Source: Siphonodentalium dalli (Eukaryota; Mollusca; Scaphopoda; Gadilida; Siphonodentaliidae). Taken from it: DNA of 64,000 nt. The notes beneath the pieces are model-generated. The model was not told the DNA's origin and did no database searches. It saw nothing but the letters and a program-made list of their open reading frames with translations. The translations under genes were made by a program, and so were the position numbers. Position 1 is the stretch's first letter, and every line of letters begins with the position of its first letter. Location of the stretch: positions 189,396,613 through 189,460,612 of the forward strand of contig CP136068.1 in the NCBI GenBank assembly GCA_032622095.1, in the 5' to 3' direction. Of this stretch, positions 32,898 through 43,073 are shown in pieces.

Positions 32898-32911
32898 GAT
32901 AATCATTTTTG

Positions 32912-33011
32912 NNNNNNNNNNNNNNNNNNNNNNNNNNNNNNNNNNNNNNNNNNNNNNNNNNNNNNNNNNNNNNNNNNNNNNNNNNNNNNNNNNNNNNNNN
33001 NNNNNNNNNNN
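32912..33011. other. Assembly gap of 100 N
   Basis: Exactly 100 N, the usual placeholder for a gap of unknown length. It falls inside the tRNA array, so array copies are probably missing. Confidence 0.99.
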
Positions 33012-33860
33012 AGTAAGAAGCTCATCTGACATCCAAGTTTTAAGAATAAAGTTATTCGTCACCCCCCCCCCCCCCACTCATCCACCAACCAATTCAAGAT
33101 CGCAGATTTTTTGTTCGCAATTCCACTTCCAGTTCTATGAAATGATAGTTTATGATTGAAGGATCGTCTAATCTAATGCACAAAACAAGAAACTCATCTG
33201 ACATCCAAGTTTTAACATTAAAGTTTTTCGCCACCCCCCCTACCAACCATCCAATTCAGATTGCAGATTTTTGTTCGCAATTCCACTTCCAGGCCCTAAA
33301 ATGATTGTCTATGATTGAATGATCGTCTAGTCTATGCACAAAATAAGAAACTCATCTTACATCCAAGTTTTAAGATTAAAGTTATTCGCCACCACCCACC
33401 AACAACCAATTCCACTTCCAGTTCTATCAAATGATTGATTATGATTGCAGGATCGTCTAATCTAATGCACGAAATAAGAAGCTCATATGAGGTCCCAGTT
33501 TTAAGAATAAGGTTATTCGCCACCCACCCCCTCCCCCAACCATTTCAGATCAGATTTGTTTTCGCAATTTCACACTTCCAGTTTTTAGAAAATTATTGTT
33601 TATGATTTAGGGATCGGTTAATCCAATGCACAAATGAAGAAATCTAACTGAAGTCCGAGATTTAAGAATAATTTTATTCGCCCCCCCCCCCCCCCATCCC
33701 ATCACAAATTCCAATAACGAAGATTTGTCCGAAATGTACTTCTAAACCTAAAACTTGAGATGAAATGAACGCCTATAATGTAGTACACAAATCCTTACAT
33801 CTAATGCACAACAAATAATCTGACACCAGGTATGATGAAAAAAATGGTACCCCCTTCCCC
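33012..33860. repeat. Degenerate 130-170-bp satellite
   Basis: About five to six units share AAGAAACTCATCTGACATCC, AGTTTTAAGAATAAAGTTAT, TTCGCCACCC and CAATTCCACTTCCAG. Units start near 33014, 33187, 33347, 33476 and 33646. C runs of variable length follow TTCGCCAC. Confidence 0.85.
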
Positions 33861-34105
33861 CACCCCCTTAAAATCCTCAACCAGTTATGCAACACCCAAT
33901 CCCCTCCTCCCCTCCTGCATCTCCACCTGTCATACAGATCACATAATTTTGAGCTAAAATATGCTTGTATTCCGTTTTGAAGTTTCAGTGTTAGAGAACA
34001 AAATGTTATGTAACCCCCTTTTGCGTAAGGACTGAAAATCATTATTCCCGATGCTCGAGATCACCATACTCTCCGGATGTGGAGCAAATAAAGAAAATAT
34101 ATAAA
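33861..34105. other. Decayed edge of the satellite, no gene seen
   Basis: C-rich and AT-rich sequence with faint resemblance to the satellite; no credible ORF. Confidence 0.5.
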
Positions 34106-34135
34106 CGCTATTCGCCACCCGGGTGGCGAATAGCG
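34106..34135. repeat. Perfect 30-bp palindrome centred on CCCGGG
   Basis: CGCTATTCGCCACCC and its exact complement meet without a spacer. The half-site TATTCGCCACCC also occurs in the satellite units just upstream, so the palindrome looks like two satellite ends joined head to head. Confidence 0.9.
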
Positions 34136-34155
34136 ATTCCTATGTAATATGACTA

Positions 34156-34175
34156 TTCGCCACCCGGGTGGCGAA
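34156..34175. repeat. Second perfect CCCGGG palindrome, 20 bp
   Basis: TTCGCCACCC plus its complement, 50 bp after the first palindrome. The pair is a direct repeat of two palindromes. Confidence 0.9.
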
Positions 34176-35049
34176 AAGCCACTGCCTCGAAGCAGCGATG
34201 ATTCCCATCGAACCCAAGGTGAAACAATTCTTAAAATTTCCGCACAGACAGGTCGTTCAACAGTATCCGAGTTTATTCAGTGCTGCATCAGTTGGAAACG
34301 TAAAGTTTCGCTTTTTATCGCTCTATCATTTGATTCACCTCAGGTTGTTGCCTTACTATGAGCAATAATTAGACACAATCACACTGAATCAATACCGATG
34401 GTTGTGGATCGAATTAGTTCCCTTGCTAAACCTGCATTTACAGATGAAATTATCATATGTGCAGTATAAATGCAACTTTTATCAACACAATTTGGTATCG
34501 AGAGTATGTCGGTTGGGTTTTCGAATATTTGCTAGGCCGCTAAACAGTCCAGGTGGTGAATAATATAGATTTAAGAAATCATTCTCTGAGCTTACATGTG
34601 TGTTCCTCGACTTACACTTATGTACAAATATATGTCGAGACGGGCGTCAACTCAAACACCTGCTGACTATGCAACAAAATTAATATATTTCTGGGGCAAG
34701 TTTGCATATAATGTAGCATTTTATTTGATACAATTTTGCCTGAACATTGTAGGAGAATGTCTCGACGATGAGGGTATATTCAGTGCATTCTGGTTTTGTT
34801 GCAATCAATAGTCGATTGATACTCAATACCATCGTACTCAGTAAAGTGGAATTTTTCATATTGAGGTCGACAACCATGTTTTATTCCAGAGATATGTCTG
34901 TTTCCATTGATACTCACGCTTGGAATATTGATAACGTTTTTCTTATTACTTCATGTGAAACATATCACGCAAATACAGGACATTTGAGTACATACCCCCT
35001 TAATATATAGAGAATAATCACATTTCTTGAACTGGTGACAGGACATAAT
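34176..35049. other. No recognisable feature; may hide upstream exons of the lectin-like gene
   Basis: Short ORFs of 66-80 codons overlap in different frames. I could not find the 5' half of a C-type-lectin domain or a signal peptide here. Confidence 0.4.
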
Positions 35050-35170
35050 TCACGAGAGGCAGGGACTTTATCACGAAAGGCAGGGACTTTATCACGAGAG
35101 GCAGGGACTTTATCACGAGAGGCAGGGACTTTATCACGAGAGGCACTTTATCACGAGAGGCAGGGACTTT
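35050..35170 (+). repeat. 21-bp minisatellite, six copies
   Basis: Unit TCACGAGAGGCAGGGACTTT plus A, with one A-for-G variant and one shortened unit. The reversed sequence GTCCCTGCCTCTC also occurs once near 17570. Confidence 0.9.
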
Positions 35171-35492
35171 GCACAAACGTGAGATAGCTCGAGTGTTTTA
35201 CAAAATATTCCCTGCCTCGATTGAATTATTTCACGTCACCAGTTCAACCAACTGATTATTCTGTCTATTTTGTTGCATTAGGAACATCTGATTTTCTATA
35301 AATCTGAATAAATCCTACATGACACACATGGCACATAAATAGATAGCGTGTACTAATACATAACTCGCTTGTTAAAGTGACACAATTCACTTGTGAATTA
35401 CCGTTTATAATCACTCAAGAAATCAAGGTAAATCACACCTAGGAATATAATAAAATAATATGATTGTGATTCATTTTATTTCATCACTCCAG
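35171..35492. other. Repeat-related sequence then intron end before the lectin exon
   Basis: CCCTGCCTCGATTGAATTATTTCACGTC (in pieces) resembles 17570-17610. The last bases (TTTTATTTCATCACTCCAG) form a pyrimidine-rich 3' splice site. Confidence 0.5.
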
Positions 35493-35728
35493 GAACAACC
35501 TGATCAAAGGGATTGATCGATATGCCTGGATAGGTGTAAAGGTCATCGAAAACCGCCCTGCAATAATATTGGAGTCAGTGCTTGGTGACTCTGTCGGCGA
35601 CGACCCTGGTTACTGGGGATCTTCATTTCCAAAAAATGTCGGTGGTAATAAGGTGTTCGTGTATTACAGAGGCACTGAGTGGGAGAACAATGACGGTCTC
35701 CAAACCTACGATTACATTTGTGAGAATG
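35493..35728 (+). CDS. C-type-lectin-like exon (C-terminal part of the domain)
   Basis: A 236-bp exon between CTCCAG and GTATGT, phase 1 on both sides, encoding 78 whole residues. It has the landmarks of the second half of a C-type-lectin-like domain: AWIGV, GYWGSSFP, TEWENN and the terminal YDYICEN. The usual Cys before TEW and the Cys between the WEN and YICE parts are absent, so only the final Cys of this half remains and the second disulphide cannot form. There is no clear EPN or QPD sugar-binding motif. The first half of the domain must lie in an upstream exon that I could not find, possibly beyond the gap. The protein would be extracellular. Domain identity is well supported; the exact ligand is unknown. 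Confidence 0.78.
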
Positions 35729-36027
35729 GTATGTATTAACCATTTATACATACCTCATTGACGAGTAGTTATCCTTCGGGAAATGGTCAGATAATAAATA
35801 GATCGTTTGTTGTACTTATTATCTAAACATTTCCCACCAATAAATAGAATTTTTTTTTCACTTTTATTATCTTTCGTGTGCTTATATTTCCTGAACACTC
35901 CCCCAGATGAATAATAGACCATTCCATTCTACTTGTATACGTGGAGGGAAGCGTATAAAGGGTTAGAGTAGTACAGACTTGGATTATTTCAACATGGATT
36001 GTCGTCTTTCCACACTCTTAAAACAAT

Positions 36028-36200
36028 AGGTACTCCATAGTACCTACGTAGGTACTGAACTTGTCCCGTTGGGAGTAGCTCTGGAGTACTTGTCCAGGTA
36101 CTCTGGAGTACCAAATGTCAAGACAGGTACTCAGGAGTACGTGCTTACGTGGATAGTACCTAGATATTTGGTACTCCAGAGTACCAAATATATAGATACT
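36028..36200. repeat. Cluster of GGTACTCNNGAGTACC palindromes with a 20-bp perfect inverted repeat
   Basis: GGTACTCTGGAGTACCAAAT at 36097-36116 is exactly complementary to 36166-36185, with 49 bases between. Each arm is itself nearly palindromic. At least six GGTACTC or AGTACC half-sites occur in 170 bp. Confidence 0.85.
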
Positions 36201-36626
36201 ATGTGGAGAACCTGCCCATGTACCAGCACTCGAAATTACGAAAGATGTCCGACGGCAAATTTAACAATGATGCCACGGCGTTTAAACATCGAATTAAGTA
36301 CAAAACCCCGATCGAGGTTCTTCGTGATTATGTTATGAGTTACATGGACTCCCTTACATATTGCAAAATGAAATAATCCTAATTATATTACTTTTATCTT
36401 GATCGTGTTTTTGTAATTAATTCAAGATTTAATACATCGATTTCAGGATTTCCCTGACCTGTTCCCTGCACGCGGAGTACAATATGTCTGACTGTCTAAT
36501 ATAATCGGCCAAATTTCTTAATTTGTGTGTAATAATATTAAAGTAAACAGTATTAGTCAAACAATCTTAAACAGGTCTGGGTGAAACACAAATCGATCTA
36601 TAATAGCCCGATAAATAAAACACTAC

Positions 36627-36716
36627 TTTGCGATAAATCGCAAACCTTTGCGAATTGCAACCTACTTTGTGATAAATATATGCGATTTATCGCAATGGTT
36701 TGTGATTTATCGCAGA
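36627..36716. repeat. Inverted GCGATAAATCGC / GCGATTTATCGC cluster
   Basis: TTTGCGATAAATCGCAAACC is followed by GCGATTTATCGCAATGG and GTGATTTATCGCAG. The units are mutually complementary and partly self-complementary, giving a foldback of about 90 bases. Confidence 0.75.
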
Positions 36717-37544
36717 TATATTTTTATGCGTTGGCATCACAACACTATAAATCCGTATGCCTAACACTATCATTTGGTCGCAGAATCCGTAGAAACAACA
36801 TTCAAAACAATGTTCAGCAGACTCCGCAACTGGACAATTTTGCGACACGGTTGTCAACTGGTAGTCGTGGCCGCACATATGTTTAGATGAAGATAGATGA
36901 GTATGGTGCACCATGAATGACTGCATGGTCTGTGTCCGTACGTCAGTTCGCGATCATTAGTTCCGAAGAAGAGAATATCGACTCACCAATTCCAACTAAA
37001 CTTTCTCAGTTTCTACATTGTTGTTGATATTGTCCTGTACTAATCACTAGTGGTTGACATCATTAAAGCTTTGGGAAATTATTTTTTTGTCAGTATGCAT
37101 ACCAAGTGTAACATCATTGGCTTGGAATTTTGTGAACAGTGACAGTCAAATTAACAACTCGAAAATATCAACATCGATATTAGTTTAACAGCTTCTCCGG
37201 TTCACATTCAGACTCAAATCAAACAGTGTTGACATTATTCCAAACATCTACAGTACACGAAGTAACTATTTGATCCAATATATAAATAAACACACGATCT
37301 CTGGCATTGCCTGAGATGATCCAAACTGTATGAAGGGTGGACAGGAAGAGAGCCATTTGCATGATTATGTTCACTCCAGGCCAAATTGAACCCAGTTGGG
37401 AGTGAGTGTGATGAAGTTTTCTTGGCCGCACTTGCTCCAAATTGGGCCAAAAACTTGTTTGCATATCTAAATCCGTTTTACGTGTATCAATGCTTTGTGT
37501 TTAATGTATAATGTATGCTATTTTGTCAATACAAATCATCATAA

Positions 37545-37797
37545 TTAGCATCATCATCACCACCACCATCATCATCATCATCATCACCAGCATCAGCACC
37601 ATCAACAACAGTATCAACACCATCGTCATTGTCATCAACCTCATCGCCATCAGAATCAGATTCACCACCACCACCACCATCACCATCATCATCACCATCA
37701 CCATCATCGTCATCATCATCATCATCGTCTTCATCTTCATCATCATCACCATCATAATCAACAACATCATCACCACCACCATTATCATCATCATTAC
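37545..37797 (+). repeat. Imperfect (ATC/ACC)n trinucleotide tract
   Basis: About 250 bp of CATCATCAC and related triplets, just upstream of the Thr-rich exon that is built of similar ACC/ACA triplets. The Ile/Thr and Met/Val ORFs on both strands are by-products. Confidence 0.95.
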
Positions 37798-37848
37798 GTC
37801 GAAATAAAAGCAGACGAAAATATTGTCAGTGTTATGGCGGTTTTGCAG

Positions 37849-38436
37849 ATAATACCGCAACACCCAAAATCACAACAACTGCTGCACCATCAACAACAAC
37901 CGCCGCACCGACAACCACCACCACCACCATCATCACCACCACCGTGATCATCACCACCACCACCACTACCACCATCACCACCACCACCGCTACCACCGCA
38001 ACCACCACAGCCACCATAACCACCACAATAACCAGCACCACTACCAGCACCACCACCGCAACAACAACCGCCGCACCAAAAACAACAACAACAACCGCAC
38101 CACCAACAACCACCACCACCACCTCCACCACCACCACCACCTCCACTACCACCACCACCACAACCACAACCACCGCACCAACCGCCATCACCACCACCAC
38201 TGCACCAACAACAACCACCGCACGAACAGCCGCGTCACCAACAACGACCACCGCACCAACAATCACCACCGCACCAACACCCACAATCACAACGACGACA
38301 ACAGGAGCTACCGTCGCATCAATAACTGCAGCGTCAGCAACAACAACAACAACAACAACCGCCGCACCGTCGACAGCCACCGCACCAACAACAGCCGGAC
38401 CAATAACCGGGACCACCACACTGACGCAATCAACAG
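37849..38436 (+). CDS. Thr-rich mucin-like exon of the lectin-like gene
   Basis: A 588-bp exon between TTTTGCAG and GTAATC, again phase 1-1; the G left by the lectin exon plus AT gives an Asp codon and keeps the frame. It encodes about 196 residues, nearly all Thr with Ala, Pro, Ser and Ile (for example TTTAAPKTTTTTAPP), and no Cys. Such runs are dense O-glycosylation sites and form stiff extracellular stalks. Purely by triplet composition it could be called a repeat, but the matched phases, the splice signals, the absence of stops and the fit to a following Cys-rich exon favour coding. Its length is probably polymorphic. Confidence 0.72.
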
Positions 38437-39152
38437 GTAATCAAATATATACATGTAGCATTATTTAAATGATGCCAGTGAAGTGAAGATAATTATAGCA
38501 TTGACAGGAAAAGTTTGGCAAGCGAACTCTTACCCGGGATATTGTTATCGAACAATCACCGGTCTTTGATATTGAGATTTATATTCCGCTGGTGGTTGGG
38601 TGACATTTAACGCTCTGTCCCTTAACAGAAACAGGTCAGCTTATACAGATATGCATGTAACAGCTTTACAGTTGTAAATATGTACACGTAAAGACGGTTT
38701 GACAGGTATACATATGTAAATATGACAGTTATATATGCATTAAGATGTATTTAATTGCCGAATTTTAATTCACACACGACTGATTGATGATCGAGTTGAG
38801 AAACGATAAATTACTTTAGATGGAAGAGACAGCTCGGATTACAGCCTATGTATTTAATTTTGGCTTTTGTATTTAAAGGTTCGATCAGCCATACGGCTTT
38901 GATAACTCAATCGTCAAGTATTAACTGGTTATGTTCCAAAGTCGAAGAAACTAACATGCATTTTATTTGTATTCGTTTGTATTCTTGTCAATGGTTTCTG
39001 TGCTAATTTGCTATAAATAAACTAACTGTGTTGTCGCAGTTACCGTGCATGTATGCTAAATTCTACCGTGCGAGTCAATGAAATGGAAGGGTAGAATTCA
39101 TTAGATCCGAATTTTGTTTTATCTTTTCTAACTGTTATTTACTTCACAACAG
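38437..39152 (+). other. Second intron of the lectin-like gene
   Basis: GTAATC ... TTCACAACAG, 716 bp, phase 1. No other feature seen. Confidence 0.65.
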
Positions 39153-39430
39153 CTGCTGCAACCAACCATACAACGAAACCGCCAATACGGAACCCAAAGG
39201 GACTAACACTGCAACTGAGACGCGAGAACGGACCTGAAACCTCAGTCATTGGAACGATGCCGGACACACCAGCTCTCAAATGCGGCCGACTCTGCAAGAA
39301 CACCGAGAGATGCACCAATATTGCTATTAGAGCCAACGTTTGCTCCATGTACAGCTCAAACGTCGTCGGTCCAAATGATCAATGTGATTCTATAAACAAG
39401 GAATGTTACGATGTTGTCAGTCAACCTTAG
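39153..39430 (+). CDS. Cys-rich terminal exon of the lectin-like gene
   Basis: Follows TTATTTACTTCACAACAG; starts in phase 1 and runs 92 codons to TAG at 39428-39430. After a Thr/Pro/Arg-rich linker comes a short Cys-rich segment with LKCGRLCKNTERCTN, then NVCSMY, DQCDS and KECYDV, six Cys in about 55 residues. The spacing resembles a PAN/Apple-like module (C..C....C....C), which often sits beside lectin domains in secreted invertebrate proteins; that assignment is tentative. There is no membrane segment after it, so the product is probably secreted. AATAAA at about 39852 is a candidate polyadenylation signal. Confidence 0.72.
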
Positions 39431-39442
39431 ACATCAGTTCGC

Positions 39443-39752
39443 CCGACATTACGTCCACTCCAAGAATGTGAATTGACAATAATTTGTACCGACTCGCGCC
39501 ACTAAGACACTTTTAACGATAATTAGTGTATATATATATCATGCGTCATTTGAAGCGGAATTGTTACTGACTCTATCAAATCAGTCATGTCACATAGCAG
39601 CCCCGTACCTCTCGTATTTATTGATAAGATCAGTTCCATGAAACAGATAGCTATCAACTAAATTTAAAAACGTCCATCTTGTCAAATTTTGTTAGGCGCC
39701 AGTCGGTACCAAGTTATGTCAAATCCGATTCTTGGAGTGGAAGTCATGTCGG
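39443..39752. repeat. 58-bp imperfect inverted repeat just after the stop codon
   Basis: CCGACATTACGTCCACTCC...ACCGACTCGCGCC (39443-39500) pairs with GGCGCCAGTCGGTACC...GGAAGTCATGTCGG (39695-39752) across 194 bp. It begins 13 bases after the TAG and would lie in the 3' untranslated region. It could be a MITE or a transcribed hairpin. Confidence 0.8.
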
Positions 39753-39849
39753 ACGATAAAGACAAAAAACAGCAGGTCGGCATCAGACCAATGGTCATGA
39801 CCGGAGTTCTTTATAAACAATTTTTACACGGGATATATCAAATTGAAGG

Positions 39850-40335
39850 GTAATAAAATATATTTCTATCGATATATGAGGCTGTTATGTAACAAATATT
39901 ATGTTTGTGTATTTTGAACCAGTTTGTTGACTTAGAATTGTATTTCAAATAATAGCCCCGAAGGTGATAGATAACTTTCTATAGGATTAAGTATTACTGA
40001 GGGTGGGTCATGTTATTTCTGGGAACCTGTGATTCTTCATTGCAATATCTGGGCGGTACGATGTTTTATTATATGCTTGCCAATATTGATACATGGGTAA
40101 TAACATGCCTTTCTAGCTATATAGAGTCTTTTTTGTAACAAATATTATTTTTGTGTATTTTGAACCAGTTTGTGGACTTAGAAAAATTAGAAAAATTATA
40201 GCCCCGAAGAAGATAGATATCTTTCTATAGGATTAAGTATTACTGTGGTGCACGGGCCCATTTTTTGTTCTGGGGACATATGATTCTTCTTTGCAATATT
40301 TAGGGGTATATTTTATTATATGCTTGCTTATAAAA
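39850..40335 (+). repeat. Tandem duplication of about 245 bp
   Basis: Two copies share GTAACAAATATTAT, TTTTGAACCAGTTTGT, ATAGCCCCGAAG, TTCTATAGGATTAAGTATTA and TTTTATTATATGCTTGC. Copies start near 39890 and 40135. Confidence 0.85.
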
Positions 40336-40818
40336 TAGCGGGAAATAACCGAAACGTAGCTCGTCGTGTGGATCTGAAGCCACAGTGAAATACGAGTTCG
40401 TTATTTCACTGTAGCTTTCGTTATTTCACTGCAGCTTTTCAGCGGTTTACGAGAGCGCGAATGCCGGTCAACCAGTTGTTTCTTTCCGGACATTGTTAAA
40501 TTTGTTGGAAATGTCAAATGCATAACTGTTACATTACATTTGTATTTTATATGAAATAAAGATTATGAATCAGCAACACAGTTTTCTCAAGAATAGATTA
40601 TCCGGTTTGCCTATGTACGTGATGACAGTTAATCAAACAGATTGCTACCGAATGGGGCAGATAGTTACTGGTATGATTCTGTACTTATAATATAGTTGAA
40701 CCACACGGGTGCCTTTGCCACTCTTGTTCGATAGTTCCCACTCCCATGCATGGATTGGATTTATTTTCATATACTCATCAAAGTGTACACCATCGTACAA
40801 CCGAAGGGTACTTCACTA
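40336..40818. other. No gene seen
   Basis: AT-rich, with a short direct repeat TTCGTTATTTCACTG near 40395 and 40418. Confidence 0.5.
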
Positions 40819-41123
40819 CACCAAAAATTGTAGTAGATATTGTGTGAATAAATATATCCAAAACTGTGTAAATTAGGGAAGTACATTTAACGTATCTGAA
40901 ATACACTTAGTGTGTACATAAATTTATACACATTTGTGTTCCACATTTCTACACAATATTGTGTAGGAAAGTGTACAATTATACACCAAGAAAGTGTAGC
41001 CACATTAATAGAGTAATATTATACTCTAACTCAATTTCTACTATTTTATGGATTGGATCAACGTTAAGCAATTAAAGAGTACTACTCTTTTGTGTAGATG
41101 TTCTACACTTAAGTTTTTCAGTG
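40819..41123. mobile_element. Possible 305-bp MITE with TA target duplication
   Basis: Ends resemble each other in inverted orientation (TACACCAAAAATTGTAG and, complemented, TACACTGAAAAACTTAAG), flanked by TA. The interior is rich in ACAC/GTGT, with a CACAATATTGTG palindrome. The match is imperfect. Confidence 0.4.
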
Positions 41124-41501
41124 TATAAACTTGATGCTCATGTCGCTCTAATTACACAATCAATTTGGGTCTTTGAATTATATATCCGATTTTGGCGTTA
41201 TAGTCCAGGCACATTAGGCGTGAAAGGGGAAAAGTAAGGAAATAAATAGGGGAAAGCTGATGTTTTTATATTATTTAGGCCATAACATTGCGGATGCGTC
41301 ACGAAAAGTCCCCTAAAATCGGAGTTGAGCTTTCGGAGTTAAACATTTTTTTCCATAAAAAAAAAACTTTTATATTTGTCACAATCATAGGAATAATGGG
41401 ATGATATAACAATTTTTCAGCCGAAACATATACCAAATTAACTCAATGTTGTTCAATACACAATTCTCGAACCAGAGATATCAATTCAACGGGGGGATTT
41501 G

Positions 41502-41514
41502 AATGAATTTCGCA
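41502..41514 (+). repeat. Left 13-bp target duplication AATGAATTTCGCA of the nested LINE
   Basis: Exact copy at 43061-43073, directly after the LINE 3' end. Confidence 0.92.
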
Positions 41515-42676
41515 CTATGACATAAAGCTGCTAGAAAGAAGTGTAAACCAAGACCTTAATAAAATATCAGACTGGGCCAACAAATGGCTTGTAAACTTTA
41601 ATCGAACCAAAACTAAGGCAATATTGTTCTCCCTGACCCCACGAGAGGTCCCTTTAGATTTAATCTTCCAAAATAAGAGAATTGACATAATTGAGTCGGA
41701 TAAACACCTTGGTCTCGAAATACAAAGCAATTTAAATTGGAATATCCAAACTGAATCTATAGTCGAAAAAGTTGTCCCACGACTATCGATACTCAGAAGA
41801 TACAAGTACAACCTAGATCGAAGAACACTCGATAAGATATACAAGGCCTATATATTGCCTCTACTAGATTATGCGGACGTAATTTGGGGAAACGCCCCGA
41901 CATATTTACTAAATAAACTTGACCGGATTCACGTAGATGCCGCTATAATAGTTACAGGGCTCACGCGCTCAGTTCCCAATAATGCGGTCCTATGCGAAGC
42001 TGGCTGGCCTTCTCTGAACATTCGTAGAGAGAAGTACCAATTACAAACTATGTTCAAAATTATAAATAACGAAACTCCATATTATTTATCTTGCCTACTC
42101 CCACCACGCTCGGTACAAGTCTCCAGCTATAACATGCGAAACCCAGGCAGATTCCAATCATATTATAGTAGAACTGAACATTTTAAGCAATCATTCTTCC
42201 CATTCGTTGCAACTTCATGGAACAAACTACCCACATATATAACGGATGCTGAAAATCTTCTAGATTTTAAGGATAACCTAAATATGATAGAGCCCACTTG
42301 AAAGACGCCTAAATATTTTGAATCAGGAAACCGAAAATATAGTATTTTCCACTGTAGGATAAGAAACTCCTGCAGTGGTCTCCGCTTAGATATGTTCGAA
42401 AATTATATAGCAGATACCCCAAACTGTAAATGTGGATACGAATATGAAAGTGATATGCACTTTTTCCTAAATTGCCCCCTATATAATGTACAAAGGTTAG
42501 AACTATACCGTAAACTGGACGACCTCAACTTTAAAATTAACAATTACAAGCAATTAGTTTGGGGAAACTCAAGTGAAACTCCACCAAGAAATGAAAAGAT
42601 GTTCCGCATTGTTCAGGCATATATAGCTGCAACAAAGCGTTTCGAACCGGACAATACTGATACTGATACTGAATAA
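41515..42676 (+). pseudogene. 5'-truncated non-LTR retrotransposon ORF, CR1/L2-like reverse transcriptase end
   Basis: The open frame starts at 41516 right after the target duplication, just downstream of where the catalytic YADD would be. It reads DLNKISDWANKW and NRTKTKAILF, then DKHLGLEIQSN, LLDYADVIWGN and a final Cys/His knuckle CKCGYEYESDMHFFLNCPLY. One in-frame TGA at 42299-42301 interrupts it; the stop is TAA at 42674-42676. 5' truncation is usual for target-primed insertion. Assignment to the CR1/L2 group is by motif recognition and moderately sure. Confidence 0.9.
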
Positions 42677-42783
42677 ATAATTGTCTGACTACATTAAAGC
42701 TACGGACCAAACAAATGCAACAAATGCAAACATATAGCACATAATACCCTTCAAAACAAAGGCCACTATTTCTCAGTTTCTAT

Positions 42784-42826
<43 letters not shown>

Positions 42827-43060
42827 GGACAGAACGCTAGTATTACACAAACACAGAACCGGAATATCACACACTCTTTACACAAGTTATCTTCTCTTTT
42901 GTAGACCAAATTTGCAACCTCATCATGTATATTTTCTCTGTCATATTGTTAAATTCATATATATATATTATATCTGGGAGTGGGGACATTGTAAGTTGTT
43001 AAAACTTGTACCCCAATCCCGTTGTAATGAATTATATTACAATAAAATATGTTTAAAGTA
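42677..43060 (+). other. 3' untranslated region of the nested LINE with (GA)n
   Basis: A (GA)n tract at about 42790-42823, then AATAAAATATGTTTAAAG just before the right target duplication; no long A-tail. Confidence 0.85.
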
Positions 43061-43073
43061 AATGAATTTCGCA
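43061..43073 (+). repeat. Right 13-bp target duplication of the nested LINE
   Basis: AATGAATTTCGCA, identical to 41502-41514. Confidence 0.92.

Larger units (their letters stand above)
18919..32911. repeat. Tandem tRNA gene array, ~1.5 kb units
   Basis: Five tRNA genes recur in fixed order and orientation: Lys(+), Arg(-), Asp(-), Trp(-), Val(+). Val genes at 28303, 29807, 31318 and 32825 are 1504, 1511 and 1507 bp apart. One partial and four further units are visible; the second is split by the LTR element at 20926-27635 and the last runs into the N gap. Spacers are as conserved as the genes. The plus-strand genes and the minus-strand Asp, Trp and Arg genes have short T runs after their 3' ends, the usual RNA polymerase III stop. 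Confidence 0.97.
35729..37848 (+). other. Intron of the lectin-like gene, with hairpins and trinucleotide repeats
   Basis: GTATGT ... TTTTGCAG, 2120 bp, between two phase-1 exons. It contains the GGTACTC cluster (36028-36200), the GCGATTTATCGC cluster (about 36627-36716) and an (ATC/ACC)n tract. Confidence 0.7.

Noticed and set aside
35050-35170. CRISPR-like array
   Set aside because: The 21-bp units are contiguous with no spacers, and the DNA is eukaryotic.
37501-37863. Met/Val-rich and Ile-rich ORFs on both strands as membrane proteins
   Set aside because: They are translations of the (ATC/ACC)n tract.
37832-38419. Val/Ala-rich minus-strand ORF of 195 codons
   Set aside because: It is the complement of the Thr-rich exon, whose splice borders and phases support the plus strand.
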